A stretch of DNA of 64,000 bases from Rosa chinensis (GCF_002994745.2 NC_037092.1:13941501-14005500), one strand, 5' to 3'. Counted from the stretch's first letter, positions 48,157 through 61,884 are shown. The notes: generated by a model not told the origin, from the letters alone. Program-made: numbers and translations.

Positions 48157-49440
48157 CTTTTGACAGATTCCTAGGACAATATCTTGATTTGCAGCTCTTT
48201 TTTACCTCTTCACTTTCTTCCCTTCTTCATTATCATCTGTCCTCTAGCAAACAAGAAGAACAAATAAGCTATCTAGTATAATAATCCACAATCATAAAAC
48301 ATGCACCTGAAAGTGACATTCTAACCAGGGTAACTTATAATAGCAGATGGGTAAACTATAAGCAAAAGAAATGTGACACTTGATTGAGTCTTCTTACATA
48401 GTCCATAAACAAGGTACCACAGTTACCACCTAAATCAATAAAATAAAAGGCTGCACCAGTGCATCTTAATCTGTTGAAAACAAAGCAACTGTGTATGTAC
48501 TGCGCCTTTCAAGTATTTACACATTCTTTAGATTAACAAGCAGACTGAAACCAGAATCAATAACAGATTAGATCCGAGCAACACCTAGAAGGATAGAGAA
48601 GAGAAGGATCAAGCAAGACCCAAAACTCCGACTGAACTATTTGCCAAAGACAGATGTGTGAACAGACACTAGTAAACACAAAAGATAGTGTAGGTAAACA
48701 TTGGTCAAGCAACAAATCTCCATTTTAGGACTGACAGGAACAGTTTCTACACTGAATAGAAAAACAAATGATCCAACCACAAAGATCATACATGCATTTG
48801 GATCACTCGAGTCAATGTGAGATGCACCACTCCCTAAATATCACCATGGTCACAGAACAACATCAAAACAAGTTTTAAGCTAGAGATTTGAATAGACTCC
48901 CAAATAAAATCAAAATCAAAATCAAGCAGTACCCAGAAACCAGTAAATGGAATCAAGTGGAGGACAAGCAAACCCGGATCCATGAAATGGGTATTCAAAA
49001 ACCACCTTCAGCATGAGATCAGAGAATAAACATGAACAAGATTAAATTTTTAACAAAACCCAGAAAGCTAAACAGAGAATACAAGCTAAGAAGCTCAGAA
49101 ATCAGATAGGGAGGTCTCACCATTAGCATGAAGTCCACAAGAACACGACCAAAACCCTCCGAAAATCAGATGGGCATTTGAGAAAACAGAGGAACCAAAG
49201 CTGATCAATGCCAAAAGCAACAAATCCCCATGAAAGTGAAAACCTTGAGAAGATGATGCAGATGGGCAATTGATGAAAATAAATGGGTTTGTTGTCAAAT
49301 TATGATCATCACCAAATTTCTCTGAATGGAAATGCAACAAACCCGTGAAAAATGAAAAACGAAGCAAAGGGTGCAATCAATGTGAATGTGAGTGCTTCGA
49401 ATCTACAACCGAACAGGTATTAAAGTAAAGGGAAGAGTTA
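48157..49440 (-). other. TLC gene 5' leader and promoter region
   Basis: Upstream of the ATG at 48156. A GT donor-like site (ATG|GTGAGACC on the minus strand, near 49127) and an acceptor-like zone near 48200 suggest one or more introns in the 5' untranslated region, with transcription starting near 49380-49430. Inferred only from splice-like sites. Confidence 0.4.
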
Positions 49441-52309
49441 TTAGTTAAACTGGAGAAAGGGACCAAAAAACGAGTAGTGTTGGGTGGAATTGGATACGTG
49501 TGGTGTGGTTTTAGGTGAGAACAAAAGGTGCCATTGGCTCAGTGTGGTTTGCATTTCATGGTTGCCAAATCCAATCAAGATAGGGAAGTAAGAAACAAGA
49601 ACAATGTGATTGGCTAGGGTATTTTGATTTCTCAGTTTTGTTTTTTAGGAAGTTTATTTGGAGGAGAAGATTAAACAGAGATAGGTATGTCTTCTTTGGT
49701 GTATGTGCATGTAGGCAGTTGCATATCAGTCAAGATAGACAGGTTACCTATTTGGATGATAGGGTTTGGATCTCCATATCTTCATTTATTCTACTGTGAT
49801 TTTCAATTTGGAGTTGTAGATATATTTTTCTTAATTTTGAAAATTGTGTGTCAGATATGTTATGAAAGGTTTCTATAAGAGTCTTCTTGATTTACAGATG
49901 AGAAGATAGATAATAAGCGATAAATTTCAATTTCATTTTCAATAAATATAATTATTAGTCCAAACTAATAATCACCAAATAGAGAATGGAAGTTCAAAAA
50001 TAAAAAAAAAGGGTTACCTAGTTAGAAGATAGGATTTGGATCTCTATGTCTTAACATTTTTTTTTCACTTGATTTGATCCAGAATTTAAACATTTTCTTC
50101 ATTGAGGAGAAGGAGAATCAAAATATTTGAAACAAATTATGAATAGTTACTATAAGAACTCATTTGTAGATTAGAATTTAGAAGTAGAGAATTAGTAAGA
50201 AATACATACGACCAATTTGGAAAATCAATGATCGCCAAAATGGAAATCTAAAGTACTAATGGCAATTATTGAAGCACTTAAAATTGAAATGGATCCTAGC
50301 CTCAGATTACATACTAAGCAAGTAGCATAATGATATTGTCCTTGATCTTTGTCTACGAAATAGAGTTAATAGGAGACTTTAGACTTCACCTGAGCATTCT
50401 CGAAGGAAGGCATCAGAATAATTCTCATCTTCATCAATAGGCACTCACAGCTAGCTATATGGACTCATATAATCATATATACTATATTAGCTAATTAATG
50501 AAATTACTAATCATATCATGCTATATAAAAAGAAAAAAGAAAAACAAAGATGATGCTAATGCAATCCTAAATATATTATATATTATTAATAAACAATACA
50601 TTTTTTCATAAAAAATGTTAGCTTTTTAAACCATCTAAAGTAGTAGTAACTAATAACATAAGAGAGTAACTAATAATATAAGAGGTTTAAATTAAAGTGG
50701 TAGATCATAAGTTCAACTTAAAGACGAAAAATTATTACATATTAATAAAAAATAATAATAAAACAAATAACTTAACATAGCGCCAAAATCAGTAATGAGT
50801 GGGCAACATGTTGTGATGATCACTTCATCATAGAATAGGACCAAGACGGATGACCTTAATTATATCATGATCGAGCTCGATCAGTAGACAATCCTAGCAT
50901 TAACCAGAAATGATAGCATACTCAACATATCCATTTGTTTGAATATAATGTCCTTTTCATCATGGGCAGCATTTCCAAGTAAATTAAGCAGCTGGCTTTT
51001 GGTCCAAGTTTGCCATGAATCTATAGGAGGCATATGCTCTGCTCAAACATATTGTTCTTCCTCTTATATTTATTGGCTTCACGCATTTGTCTTCACGCAA
51101 CACGCAAAGTTATTGGCCATTGGCATTTGTTGTTGACGATTGCAACAACCGGGAATCTAATCGCGTTGCATCATGTGGTATTTGTTTTGGTTTTTTGCGT
51201 GTAAGAGGGAGTAATATGAATATGTAGGTTGGTTATGGAACTTAATTATAAGACTGGAATACATTGATGAATGAATGCGAGTTGTCAACGCATTTTACAC
51301 CAAACGCCACCCTTTTGACAATACTTAACAGAATCTTTGAAGGAATGGAATGTTTATAGTTTGTCATGGTTTTTTGGGATATACAAGTCTCGAGAAATTT
51401 GAAACTCAATAAATTATATTGTCTTACATTAAAGTTTGATTTTATAACGATACCGGGTTTAGACAAGTTGAGATTGAAAGAGATGCTTAAAGTATTATCA
51501 ATGCACTTTCTACAATTGATTGAAGTGGTCTAAAAGAGGAGCAGAGGAGTGCGCTATTGTTAATGAAATATATATTTTTTAATGTTTTTGAGTTTGTATG
51601 GAGATTTATTCGATGAAATTGTAATAAATTTATTAAATACTTGCAGACTCATGCTCCAGACTTCATTCTGAATGCCCTTTTGTACGATTCTAATCGTATT
51701 TGATCAATACAGTATCTTCTTTGTTAAAAAAAAACATGCTTAAAGCTTTCACATTTTTTTTTATATTAAAATTAGAACGGAATCGAATTTCTAACGTATC
51801 TTAATTCTAACTCAATTTTCAATCTCCCTCTCCTGTCTCCCCCTGTACCCACTACTTGGGTAGCCCAAGCTCATTTTCAATTTTTAATTTAATTTAATTT
51901 TTTAATCTTTTTGTGTGGCCTTTTTGGTATTTAGTATTATTATAATGCAATAAATTTGTCTTAAAAAAAAAAAAGGAAGAGGAAGAAAGCCTTAAATAAA
52001 AAATGGAGCGGCTAAAACCCCCTAAAATCCATTGTAGGGTTTTGGCAAAACAGGAGTTCTGCACTCTGATTAAGTCTGAAGATCTCACACGCAGACATAA
52101 ACCCCAAGGTAATTCTCAATCGAACCTCTTTCAATTCAACTACTCATGCAAAAATGCACTTGATTCTGAAAACCTTCTGTGCCCAGAAATCCAATCTCTC
52201 CATTTCTTTCTCTATTAGAAATTTATAGCTCCTGTGCATTTCTTACAATAGATCATGGTCTCCTCCGAGCCCCTATGAATCTTCTTCTCTCTGTTTCCAA
52301 CCCTTTTTC
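49441..52309. other. Intergenic between TLC and mTERF genes
   Basis: AT-rich with no gene recognised. At about 51540-51735 a stretch ends GTATCTTCTTTGTTAAAAAAAAA, which resembles the 3' end of a plant LINE or a processed transcript. The mTERF 5' leader is probably from about 51990 on, with a likely leader intron (donor AAG|GTAATT near 52108, acceptor TACAATAG near 52251). Confidence 0.45.
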
Positions 52310-54094
52310 ATGTTTATGAATAGAATCCACAAAAGGGTATCCAAAATGATTGCGCAGCTCAACAATCTGGTCCTCTATGCAAAACCTGTTGTTCATGAAA
52401 GAACCACTTGTATGCAAAACCCATCTTTCGTTTGCATTGATTTTCGACGCTTTTCGAGTTCTAGGCTTACCCATCATCCAAAGGCCTCTCTTTCTGATTC
52501 AACTCAAGTGGTCACCACTTCTCCTTTTGCTAACCGGGTTTCTAGAACTGCTAGAAATGAGGGTCAGGAGGCCCTTTTCGATTACCTGCATTGTACCCGA
52601 AGCTTCGGCTTCACTGATGCAGAGCATATTAGCAAGAACTCCCCAAAGTTTCTTGAAAATTTGCTCTCCAAGATTGATAGTGAGAAAGAGGTTGCGAGGA
52701 CTCTGAGCAGGTTCCTTCGCTACAATCCGATTAATGAGTTTGAGCCGTTCTTTGAGAGCTTGGGTTTGAGCCCATCGGAGCTCCCATTGTTTCTACCAAG
52801 ACACTTGATGTATCTGAGTGATGATCCTGTTATGTTTGAGAACTTTCAAGCTTTATGTGACTATGGAATACCCAGGAGTAACATTGGTAGGATGTATAAG
52901 GAGGCAAGAGAGATATTTGGATATGACTATGGAGTGCTGGCTTCAAAGCTTCAAGCTTACGAGTATTTGGGGTTAAGCAAAGGCACAGTTGTTAAGCTTG
53001 TTAGTTGTTGCCCGTTGCTTTTGATAGGTGGTGTCAACAATGAATTCGTGAAGTTTCTTGAAAAACTGAAGTGTTTAGGCCTTGGAATGGATTGGATTGG
53101 TGGGTATGCATCAGATAACAGCACGTATAACTGGAACAGAATGCTTGATACAATGGATTTTCTTGATCATGTTGGTTATACGAAGGAGCAGATGTGTAGT
53201 TTGTTTGAAAGAAATCCTGCATTACTGTTAGAAGGTTCTGGGAAGAATGTCTATGTGTTGTTTGGCCGTTTACTCAAATTGGGTCTCGAGATGAATGAGG
53301 TTTATTCGTTGTTTATGCAATATCCACAGGTCTTGTCAGTTAAGTGCACAAGATATCTTTTGCAGGCAATAGATTATTTGATTGAGGTAGGAATGGCTAC
53401 AGATGAGATTGCAGATGTTGTAGCCAATGACATGGAATTTCTGAGTTCGTCTCGTCTGAAAAGACCCAATACTGTATGTAGAGAATTAAAGGTTGGGAGA
53501 GATGGCCTGCTGCAAATTATTAGAGAAGACCCAAGCAAGGTGTTGAGATTGGCTTCAAAATCTAAAGCTTCAGCTAGCAAGCAAGTAGTATCTCGAGTTC
53601 CTTGTAATCACCTCGAGAAAACATCATTCTTGTTGAGATTGGGTTATGCCGAAAACTCAGAGGAGATGATGAAAGCTTTAAAGAAGTTTAGAGGTAGAGG
53701 CGACCAGTTACAGGAGAGGTTCGATTGTCTGGTAGAAGCTGGCTTAGACTGCAATGTTGTGATGAACATTATCAAACAAGCACCAATGGTTCTTAACCAG
53801 AGTAAAGACGTGATTGTGAAGAAGATAAGTTGCCTAACAAACTGTTTAGGTTATCCACTGGAATCATTAGAGGCATTCCCAGCATATTTATGTTATGACA
53901 TGGACAGGATTAACCTTAGATTCTCAATGTATATGTGGCTTAGGGAGAAACGTGCAGCAAAGCCTACGTTGTCTTTGAGTACTCTTCTGGCATGCTCAGA
54001 TGCACGATTTGCAAGATACTATGTAGACATCCATCCTGAAGGTCCAGCCATGTGGGAAAGTTTAAAGAACCAAAAAAAGCTAAGCGCCCAGTAG
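52310..54094 (+). CDS. mTERF family protein (mTERF18/SHOT1-like)
   Basis: An intronless 594-residue protein. The N-terminus (MFMNRIHKRVSKMIAQ…, then FRRFSSSRLTHH) is rich in Arg and Ser and poor in acid, as in a mitochondrial targeting peptide. From about residue 85 on, the protein is made of repeated mTERF helices of about 30 residues with the Leu-x3-Pro-x-Leu pattern: LFERNPALLLEG, LFMQYPQVLSV, IIREDPSKVLRL, IIKQAPMVLNQ. mTERF proteins bind organellar nucleic acid and act in transcription, splicing or ribosome formation. The layout and length fit the MTEF18 (SHOT1, At3g60400) group, whose Arabidopsis member affects heat tolerance through mitochondria; I am surer of family than subgroup. A nearby in-frame ATG (M3) could also start. 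Convergent with the NPR gene, 857 bp apart. Confidence 0.9.
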   Translation: MFMNRIHKRVSKMIAQLNNLVLYAKPVVHERTTCMQNPSFVCIDFRRFSSSRLTHHPKASLSDSTQVVTTSPFANRVSRTARNEGQEALFDYLHCTRSFGFTDAEHISKNSPKFLENLLSKIDSEKEVARTLSRFLRYNPINEFEPFFESLGLSPSELPLFLPRHLMYLSDDPVMFENFQALCDYGIPRSNIGRMYKEAREIFGYDYGVLASKLQAYEYLGLSKGTVVKLVSCCPLLLIGGVNNEFVKFLEKLKCLGLGMDWIGGYASDNSTYNWNRMLDTMDFLDHVGYTKEQMCSLFERNPALLLEGSGKNVYVLFGRLLKLGLEMNEVYSLFMQYPQVLSVKCTRYLLQAIDYLIEVGMATDEIADVVANDMEFLSSSRLKRPNTVCRELKVGRDGLLQIIREDPSKVLRLASKSKASASKQVVSRVPCNHLEKTSFLLRLGYAENSEEMMKALKKFRGRGDQLQERFDCLVEAGLDCNVVMNIIKQAPMVLNQSKDVIVKKISCLTNCLGYPLESLEAFPAYLCYDMDRINLRFSMYMWLREKRAAKPTLSLSTLLACSDARFARYYVDIHPEGPAMWESLKNQKKLSAQ

Positions 54095-54951
54095 GATCCT
54101 TGTAACTTTTATTTTACTTTTCTGGGTCATTATACCAGCTTATATGAGAAACAGGCATTGCTGATTCGTTCATACTTCTATACAAATTCAATCATGTTAA
54201 ATTCTGCTCATGTTCTGCTTTATATGGTGGTGATCTTTTTTTTCACCCTTCAGCATATGCCTTATCTTCGCTCCATTTAGTTGGATCTCATACCTCTTAT
54301 CTGTTAGAGTCTCTCCCACATTCTCCCCTTGTTTCTGGTTATTCAAGTACACATGTCAAAAGAAATAAAAAAAATAACAGGATCTAATTTACAAGTTCGG
54401 AGTTGGACATAATTGGTCTTGGACCATGTAGTCTACGACCATGTAGTCTACATGGATCTTTTCTGGTCTAAGATTTCATTTGCGATAAATCCCATATTTG
54501 CCAGCACAAGCTGTTTAGGCTTGTGATAATTTCCAACAAGTATGAGAAATCATGTTCACTTCCCCTTCATTCCAGTTGAAAAGGCCGCCTGCATTGGGCC
54601 AAAGTGAAAACAAAGGCAGTGATGTGAAAAGGATTCTCTTAATATTATTATGAATACAAAGCCATAGCATTTGCTTTCAAGAGCTCAAATTGATTATGTA
54701 TGAGTATCAAATGGACAGACGAGATAGGCAAAACTAATTTTCACTGATCAATATGCCAACTACTCAGAATCATCTGCTACAGGACAGAATTAGGACAACT
54801 AGGCACTTGCTAGTTTGTAGAAGTAGTTAACAGGGCAATTTGCATCTGCTGAGATTTTACAGACGGGAGCAACACTAGTTGCTCGTAAGTAACTTTAAAA
54901 AGATTTACTCGTAATTGCAAGGCTTATTAGATACAATTTACTTGCCCTACA
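54095..54951. other. Convergent 3' regions of mTERF and NPR genes
   Basis: Holds the 3' untranslated regions of two genes transcribed towards each other. No other gene is visible. Confidence 0.6.
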
Positions 54952-57900
54952 CTATTTCCTAGTCTTGTGATTTACACCAACTTTTTTTGGAGACGAGGTG
55001 GATGATGAGGAAGTCAACCCAGAGAGGTTGAGTTCGGCTTTGTCCTTGCTAAATGCCTTATGGACTTCGTCCTTGAGCTCCATGAAACGCATCCTCTTTA
55101 TTTTCTGCTCGTCAGGGGTGCCCGTCTCAAGGAAAAACAAATCAGGTAGGTCATCCTCCATAAACTTATCCAGGACTTCTGAGCAATGGGGGAAATAGCA
55201 TCTACCCATGTTGACTGCCACCAACAAAAAGGCTCAAGTAAGAAGTACAACTATGACAGAGAAAATGTTTTTGCCTAGCAGACTAAATGCTTGAAATCAT
55301 GAGGCTTCGAAGATAATTATAACTATGATAACGCAAGTGCTTTTAACAGGCAGATTGTAAATGCTAAAAGTCACACCTAACTAAAACAATATATATCCTT
55401 CCTACATTGATGCTTCCTCCTGAGAAGTCAGGGCTTACTTTTCAGTGTACGAGGACAACGTACTATTGGCAAAAAGGGTACCCAATTGGTCATATGATGA
55501 ATACAGTAAAATGAAAGGATAATAGAACAACAACACAAAAATAATGATCTTCTACAGAAAATGGGAGAGGGAGGGAGGAGGGATTTCAACGTTTCTTCAA
55601 AAGCTGGGTTAAGGGATGTGAACACTTGATTGTGTATTAGTTTTACAAGCTATATCAAACTCTTCTTCTGCGAAGGCATGACTAAGCTTGAACAAACAAA
55701 TTACCAGGTTGTAGAAAAGCACTTACTGTGTATTCAGACACTAAAAGTATGTAATTACCTGTTTTCATAAGGGATTCCAACCTAGAATGGAGTCTTTTCT
55801 TCTGCACAGTGGGGGTCTCGTTTAAATCAACCTCCATCAAGTTCCCACTTGAGCCTTTTGATGGCAACTCAGACGTTGTCTCGGATTGAGCAACGACCAT
55901 GGCTAGCTTGGCTTCACTAGGGAAGAACAAACGGGCAAAAGCCACTGCAATAAATAATGCAAGTCAGGCCTTATCCAATAAAGCAAAAGGTGTCATATAA
56001 GAGATTCAGACGCACACAAAATCAATCAAAAGAAGCAACAATGAAATGATAGTTGACGTATGACCAATGTGATATAAGAGGACTGCACATCTGCACCTAC
56101 AAAGAGAGTAATGAGAACTAGAAGAAAACAGAATCTAATAGCCTGGGTAAGAGCTATTTGTTTTGGGTCAACCGCTCCTTGACATAAGCCATAATAAATA
56201 AGCAACAAAAAATAATGTACACCACACACAAAAATCATACACAAAGATATAATCTCCAATTTACTGGTTTCTTCACTATAAAACTGTAACAAGAGAGTGA
56301 TTACCAACAACATATTAAAGTTCAAATAAAAAGCTACGTGATATAAGACCTCGAAGCAAAAAATTTGTTTTCTTTTGAAAGAATTAACCAAAAGACCAAG
56401 AAATTTCTGAGAAAAAGCTACTGATTATGACCTACCATTATGATGCCCTTCACTAACCAAATTGAGAAAATGTCTAAGAAGCCTTACCTCTGTTCTCCAG
56501 GTACAGCAATTTCATGTGCAGATCATCAGCCATTGTTTGGGAAGACATAGATGCATTTCCCGCCATTGGATTCCTCCGCATTTCTCTCTCTAGAACATCA
56601 ATGCAAATTCGATCCTTGTTCGTTTCTTGCCCCTTCCCTGTTTTTGAATGATAATCCTTTGCCCTTGTCAACCGCCGGCAAATACTAACCGCACTCTGAC
56701 CATCTGATGTCAGCTCTGATGCACGAGCTCCTTTACTAAGAAGCAATACTACAATTGATGGCTCTTTGCGCATCACAGCAATGTGAAGCACGGTATAACC
56801 CCGAGAATTCCGAAGGTTAACATCAGCCAGACCCAAGGCAAGAACTTCAGTAACAATCTTAGGATCACAGTAAGCTGCAGCGTAGTGGAGAGCATGGGCC
56901 TCATCTAAGGTTATATTCGACTCAGATAAAAGAAGTTTCACAAGTTCAACATCATCTGAGTCCAATGCCTTATGTATTCGCCTGATTCTTTTTTCACGCA
57001 AGGGGTCCACAGGCGGCGTGTTCAGTCCACCATCATGTTGAGAATCATGACGGAGCAAATTAATTTTCTCTACAACCTCATACGGAAGTTCCTTGTCAAT
57101 ACAGATGCTATCAAGATCTGATCGTGCCACTCTCTCTATAGAATGAGTGAGAAGCTCGCTCAACTGACAGTGGAAAGCAACCAAAAGGATTGGGATAACA
57201 TCTTCTGCCAGAGCTTTCCCAACAAAATTAAGAAGGCGTCGCTGCAAATACATACACAACCCAATTAGAACAGTTTCCATTTTTCTTTTTAACTGAACAA
57301 ATAATTTATCTTTAACTTTTATGAACGAATTAAATAGCAGTGATGAAAAAGTACTACTGAAGTTATAAATTCACAGTAAGAGAAGATAGCCTATTGGCAC
57401 TCTTTTTACATGCTAAGAATAGATAGCCTATTGGAAAGTCTATGTGGTTAATCATATGCCTCCACGCCCCTCACAACGACCTTCTGCCACTGTAAGTTTA
57501 ACAGTTTAAGAATAGAGCTTTTATTTTTAAATGATGCCATTCCAAAGTGAATCTCAATTTCTATTCATTAGTATTACTTTACAAAGAGATAGATAGATTT
57601 TGTATGAGTTAATTTTTTTGGGTAAACTCATTTAAAAGGCAACTTTTACTATCTCTCCAGAGATCAATGAACTTGTACAGTTTACTGATTGCTAATAGTG
57701 ATAAAAATCTCAACCAGAATCACAAAATAACAGAATACCAACCTCGAATATTGAAACCAGATCTGGCATTTGGAAAATGGAAGAGGCATACATCAATTCC
57801 ACAGCAAAATTGATTGCAGGTCTACATGAGTCATGGGCGCATACATTGTGCACGCAAGTTGACACCTCCACGGGAGAAGGCTTCAGCTTTCCAGTATACA

Positions 57901-58291
57901 CGTAGCTCAAGAAAACCGAAAATGCTTCATATCCAATGTCACCATAAGGGAGCAAATCCTTCATACTATACTTTGGTTTGCTCGGTTTGCCCTCCTTCTC
58001 AGAAGACCCCTTTTCTTGCTTGAATAGTTTGCAAAAAAACTTACTCCTAGAAGCTAATATACATCGGTGAACACCAACAGATTCTCCCTCAACTATGATT
58101 TCAGCATCACAATAATCACAGCCAGAATCACCCAAGAGCTGGTCCAAACTAAGGCTAAGCTTGGTCAAACTGATGACTTCAAGACTAGGCAGGGCTTCAA
58201 AGGATGATAAGTTGTGGCTGATTGAACCATTTGATATATGGGAAGGTGAAGTGAAGCTCAAAGAAGATGATGGCTCAGCTGAATTGGCCAT
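54952..58291 (-). CDS. NPR3-like: NPR3/NPR4-like BTB-ankyrin salicylate receptor
   Basis: Four exons: 57743-58291, 56488-57241, 55759-55944 and 54952-55214. All borders are AG/GT and phases agree, giving 1752 nt and 583 residues, close to Arabidopsis NPR3. Residues about 55-183 form the BTB/POZ domain, with a zinc knuckle of the NPR type (Cys146, Cys151, His153, Cys156). Ankyrin repeats span about 270-400 (ALDSDDVELVKLLL, ALHYAAAYCDPKIVTEVL, RGYTVLHIAVMRKEPSI). The NPR C-terminal domain follows, with LENRVAFARLFFPSEAKLAM and VDLNETP (473-479), a DLNxxP EAR repression motif that marks the NPR3/NPR4 branch and is not in NPR1. The tail KKVGVNHKTRK is basic. NPR3/4 proteins bind salicylic acid, act with TGA factors as repressors of defence genes in the nucleus and recruit CUL3. 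The three introns sit at family positions. Nothing is broken. Confidence 0.95.
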
Positions 58292-60329
58292 TAATCTACT
58301 TTAGACCTAAAGCTGGAGCCTAGGATGCATCAACTGAGTGCATCAACTAGTTCCCTTGAATGGCCAGACCCCAAAAATCTATTGATTCTAAGAACTTCAG
58401 ATATAACCCTCAAGTCACTATGATCTTGCTGATTCAATATAGTAAAAACTCTCCAAGTAAAAGTGTTTATTAGAAAGAAAAAGCAGTGCAATACTCAGAG
58501 AAAAACAGAGCACTCAAAACTTAAACAAAGGGGATGATCTAATGTGATGCAAACTGGAAATTAACAAACTTTCAACACTCAAGAGAAACAAAACCATCTT
58601 TCAAGTTTTGGGTTACCTTTTAACATACAAATTAGAGCAAGATAGCAAGACCAACTATCTCAAATTGGGATCAACCAAGAACAGTCTTCCAATAAAATGT
58701 TATCTACCAAATGCCTACACACTTCACTCACTGAATTAGCACCAAGTAAAATGTTTGGTAAGATCTAATTTCTCTTAAGAAAGCTTGTATATAAATAAAT
58801 AAAAAATAAAAAACTTATACTTGCACAAAAAGCAGTTAGTTTCCTGTCAAATCCCAGTTGAATTTCAATGCCCAGAATCAGAAACACAGTGTAGAAACGG
58901 AAAAGGACAAACCTTCACAACATTAAGTGACAAAAACACAAACTTTCCCAGAAGCAAAGGAAGCTTCAATCGTAAGATAATTGAGAGGCAAAAGGATGAC
59001 CGACCCAATGGCCTCCAGAAGCTTCATTTTTCGCTTTCAAAGGTACAGAGAGAGAGAGAGACACACACACACACAAAGATCAGAGTTTTATTATTTATTT
59101 TGTTGCCAGACAAAGAGAGAGAAAGCTGTGAGAGAGAGAGGAAGTAGAAGAAGAAGAAGAAAGAGAGTAATTTCGTTAGGGGATGAAGTCGCTTTGGTGA
59201 CGATGAGGATGGCATCAGCGATCCCAGCTGGGGTGTGATGACGTACACAATGGCGTCACAGCAGATGGGTGTGAAAATAAAAATAATAGAAGTCTTTTGT
59301 GGCGGAAGCCATCTTCAGTTCGGCTGCAGGGCCAACAGGGCGTCATGACTACTACGTTGGAAATTGCGTGAGAAAGAGAGAGCGCGGAAAAGTACAAGGA
59401 TGGAGTTGTTATTTGGTCACACACGTCCAAAACCAGTGAGTTATAATTAAGGAGCAAAATATGTCACTCATGAGGTGGAGTTGTTTCTCAGTAAGCACAC
59501 CAAGCAGAGATTTTTCTGTTTGAGGAAGGAAACTTATATGGAGCGAGATCAAGTGGATTACTTAATGTTTAATGTTTAGTGGTGAATTATGAACAGGGAT
59601 TTCATTAAATTTTCTTTGTAAAAGAACCGATTTGATTTATATATATATGGAAAGTTGTGATTTATATTCGGATTATGCTATTACCGCCGGATGTAAATCT
59701 TTCTTCTTTTTGCTTTAACTTGTGAGCTATGAGCACATATTTTCTTCATTCCGTTAAATTGGAATTGTCCGATTCCGTTTTGAAAGCAATAACTGAGGGG
59801 ACATAATCTTTTGTCTATAACACTTTTGACTACAAGCGTCTATCTATCCGATGACTCTCATTGAAAAGATTCTTTGTGAAAATTAATAAGAAGTTGCAAA
59901 TAATTTTCAGATAATTAAAATATTGAATAGAAATGTATAGCAGTTGCTCTCATATATAAAACCGCCATTGTATTATTTGACCATCAAATCGTATCAGATA
60001 GTGATGACTAAATCTCATTAAAATCGTCAAAAAATAAAATTAATAAATAATGATCTTTACTCATTCGCTTTTTTTTTTTTTTTTTAAGATATTCAACCTA
60101 GGATATTTCATCTAACGTTCTAATACACTTTTCATTACTAAATGTATATGACTCCAACCATTGACACCTCAATAGGAAAGTCACAACAAGTTTTTGAGTC
60201 ATTTATGAATTGGATAGAAATGAAAAATGATTGTCTCCACTTGTTCATGCATTTGACCTTCCTATCATATGTCTTCTACTAAGTTGGTGTGGCGGCTACT
60301 GCTCGAAACTGTGATGGAGTTGTGGTTGG
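58292..60329. other. NPR3-like promoter, leader and intergenic DNA
   Basis: The 5' leader of the minus-strand NPR gene starts here; a leader intron is possible. Short GA and AC tracts lie at 59045-59075 and 59115-59170. No other gene recognised. Confidence 0.5.
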
Positions 60330-61880
60330 TGATAGGAGCATAATTATGCGATGTTTATAACATTGATCTTTATACTTTCTTTGTTAGTTTAGTGTATTTT
60401 CTAGTTCTTTACTTTGTTTATTTGTTTTATGGGTTATCTTGGAGCAAAGAAGAAGAAAAGAAGCAAAAGAGGGATTGAAAGGCAAATTGGCAAATCTGCC
60501 TGTGTAGATCAATCAACTTCGAGAGATCACTGAGACCAGCTCAGAATGAATTAGATGTTGATCTTTATATTGATGGAAAGCCTCACATGTCTAGTTTCCA
60601 TATCTTTTTACGGTTCATCAATATTATTTTTCTAGAAGAAGTTTTGGCCAATTTAGTGCGAGAAGGTTAGGCTGCACGTGAATCTGAGGTTGGACGAAAA
60701 TTTATGTTTTGAAGCCCAAATCACACTGAGAAGTCCGAGGACGAGTTTGCGTTTTATATTCCCACTTAATAGATACAAATGACAAGACGTGAATGGTTGA
60801 AATGAGTCATCAAATCAAGAGCCAATAGGAAAATTCCACCTAAGCACGCTAACCTTAATTCTTTTAGGTTTTGGATTTCCTACACAACAAGAAAGATGAA
60901 GGCAACCTCTAAGCATATATAAGGATATCCATATGCAACAGCTGGCTCTCTCTCTTCCTCCCATATTTTTATTTTGTGTTTTTGATTCCAACTATGTGTG
61001 ACTAATTTTTCAGTAGTTAAGGGGCAGTTGAGGCCCTTAGACATGATTCATAACATGCTTTGACATTCAATCTGTTTTCCAATTAATGAAGTTAAGGTTT
61101 TGTTTACTGTTTTCTCATTGATGAATTCTATGTGTGTGTGCTTTGGAGGCTTACTTAGTATGCATGCCAGGGTTCTAATACTTTGATTGTTTGATGCCTG
61201 GATCAATAGTTGGATTCCTCAAATTGTCTAGAGAAGTAATTGGTAGTTCTCACTAGCAAGTAAACAAAACCCTAGCGAGGCGCTAAGTTATTTGCTATGC
61301 CTAGTGATTGCTCAAACTCTTTTCAAACATAATGATCGCTGCATGTATAATCTAATAAACGTACCTTTAGGTTGCATTGCTTGGGAATAGTGTAGGTGTA
61401 GAGCACTTCCTGCCTAGCGTACAAAGTAAGAAAGGGTAATAGGTTGTGTTCAAGAGTACCGAGCCAACCTGAACATCTTCAACCGAATTAATTGGTTATA
61501 AATTGGACACAATGTGTTGTGTGTGATTGTTGGGGGTGGATACTTCCTTCCTAGCTAGTTTCATCATCTTGATATCAACCATTCTCAAATCAGTTTTTTT
61601 TTTTACCTCCCGTTCTCTATTTTCCTTCATGTATTTAATATAGTAAATCAACTCCAAAAATTTCTAAATTTTGTGTGCTGGACGCCATGTGTGTCTAGTA
61701 CATCCTTGTAAATTTTTGTATTTTTCTGAGTTGTTTTGGTTAGGTTTTAGTTTGTTTTTCGAATGTTGTTTAGTAGGAGCTGCAGTCACGTTTTTGTGAC
61801 TTTTGTTGAAGCATTTAGTTTAACTTAATCTTCTGCATGAGACCCTTATTTTCCTACACTGCAATTGACATATTTACAGG
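60330..61880 (+). mobile_element. Diverged LTR of a related retrotransposon (solo or partial)
   Basis: It begins TGATAGGAGCATAATTATGC, like the LTR start at 18348 and 23082 (TGATAGGAGCACAATGTGC). A TATA-like box (TATATAAGG, about 60916-60926) and GGCGCTAAG / TTGCTATGC phrases echo the order of motifs in that LTR. No primer-binding site or coding region follows, and the right end is not sharp because LINE sequence begins nearby. It is an old relative. Confidence 0.5.
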
Positions 61881-61884
61881 AGAA

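Noticed and set aside
49095..49376. 93-residue minus-strand open frame upstream of the TLC gene
   Set aside because: Composition and a donor-like site fit a 5' untranslated exon; no conserved domain is visible.
52003..52218. 71-residue open frame upstream of the mTERF gene
   Set aside because: It spans a likely leader donor site (AAGGTAATT) and looks like 5' leader, not a gene.
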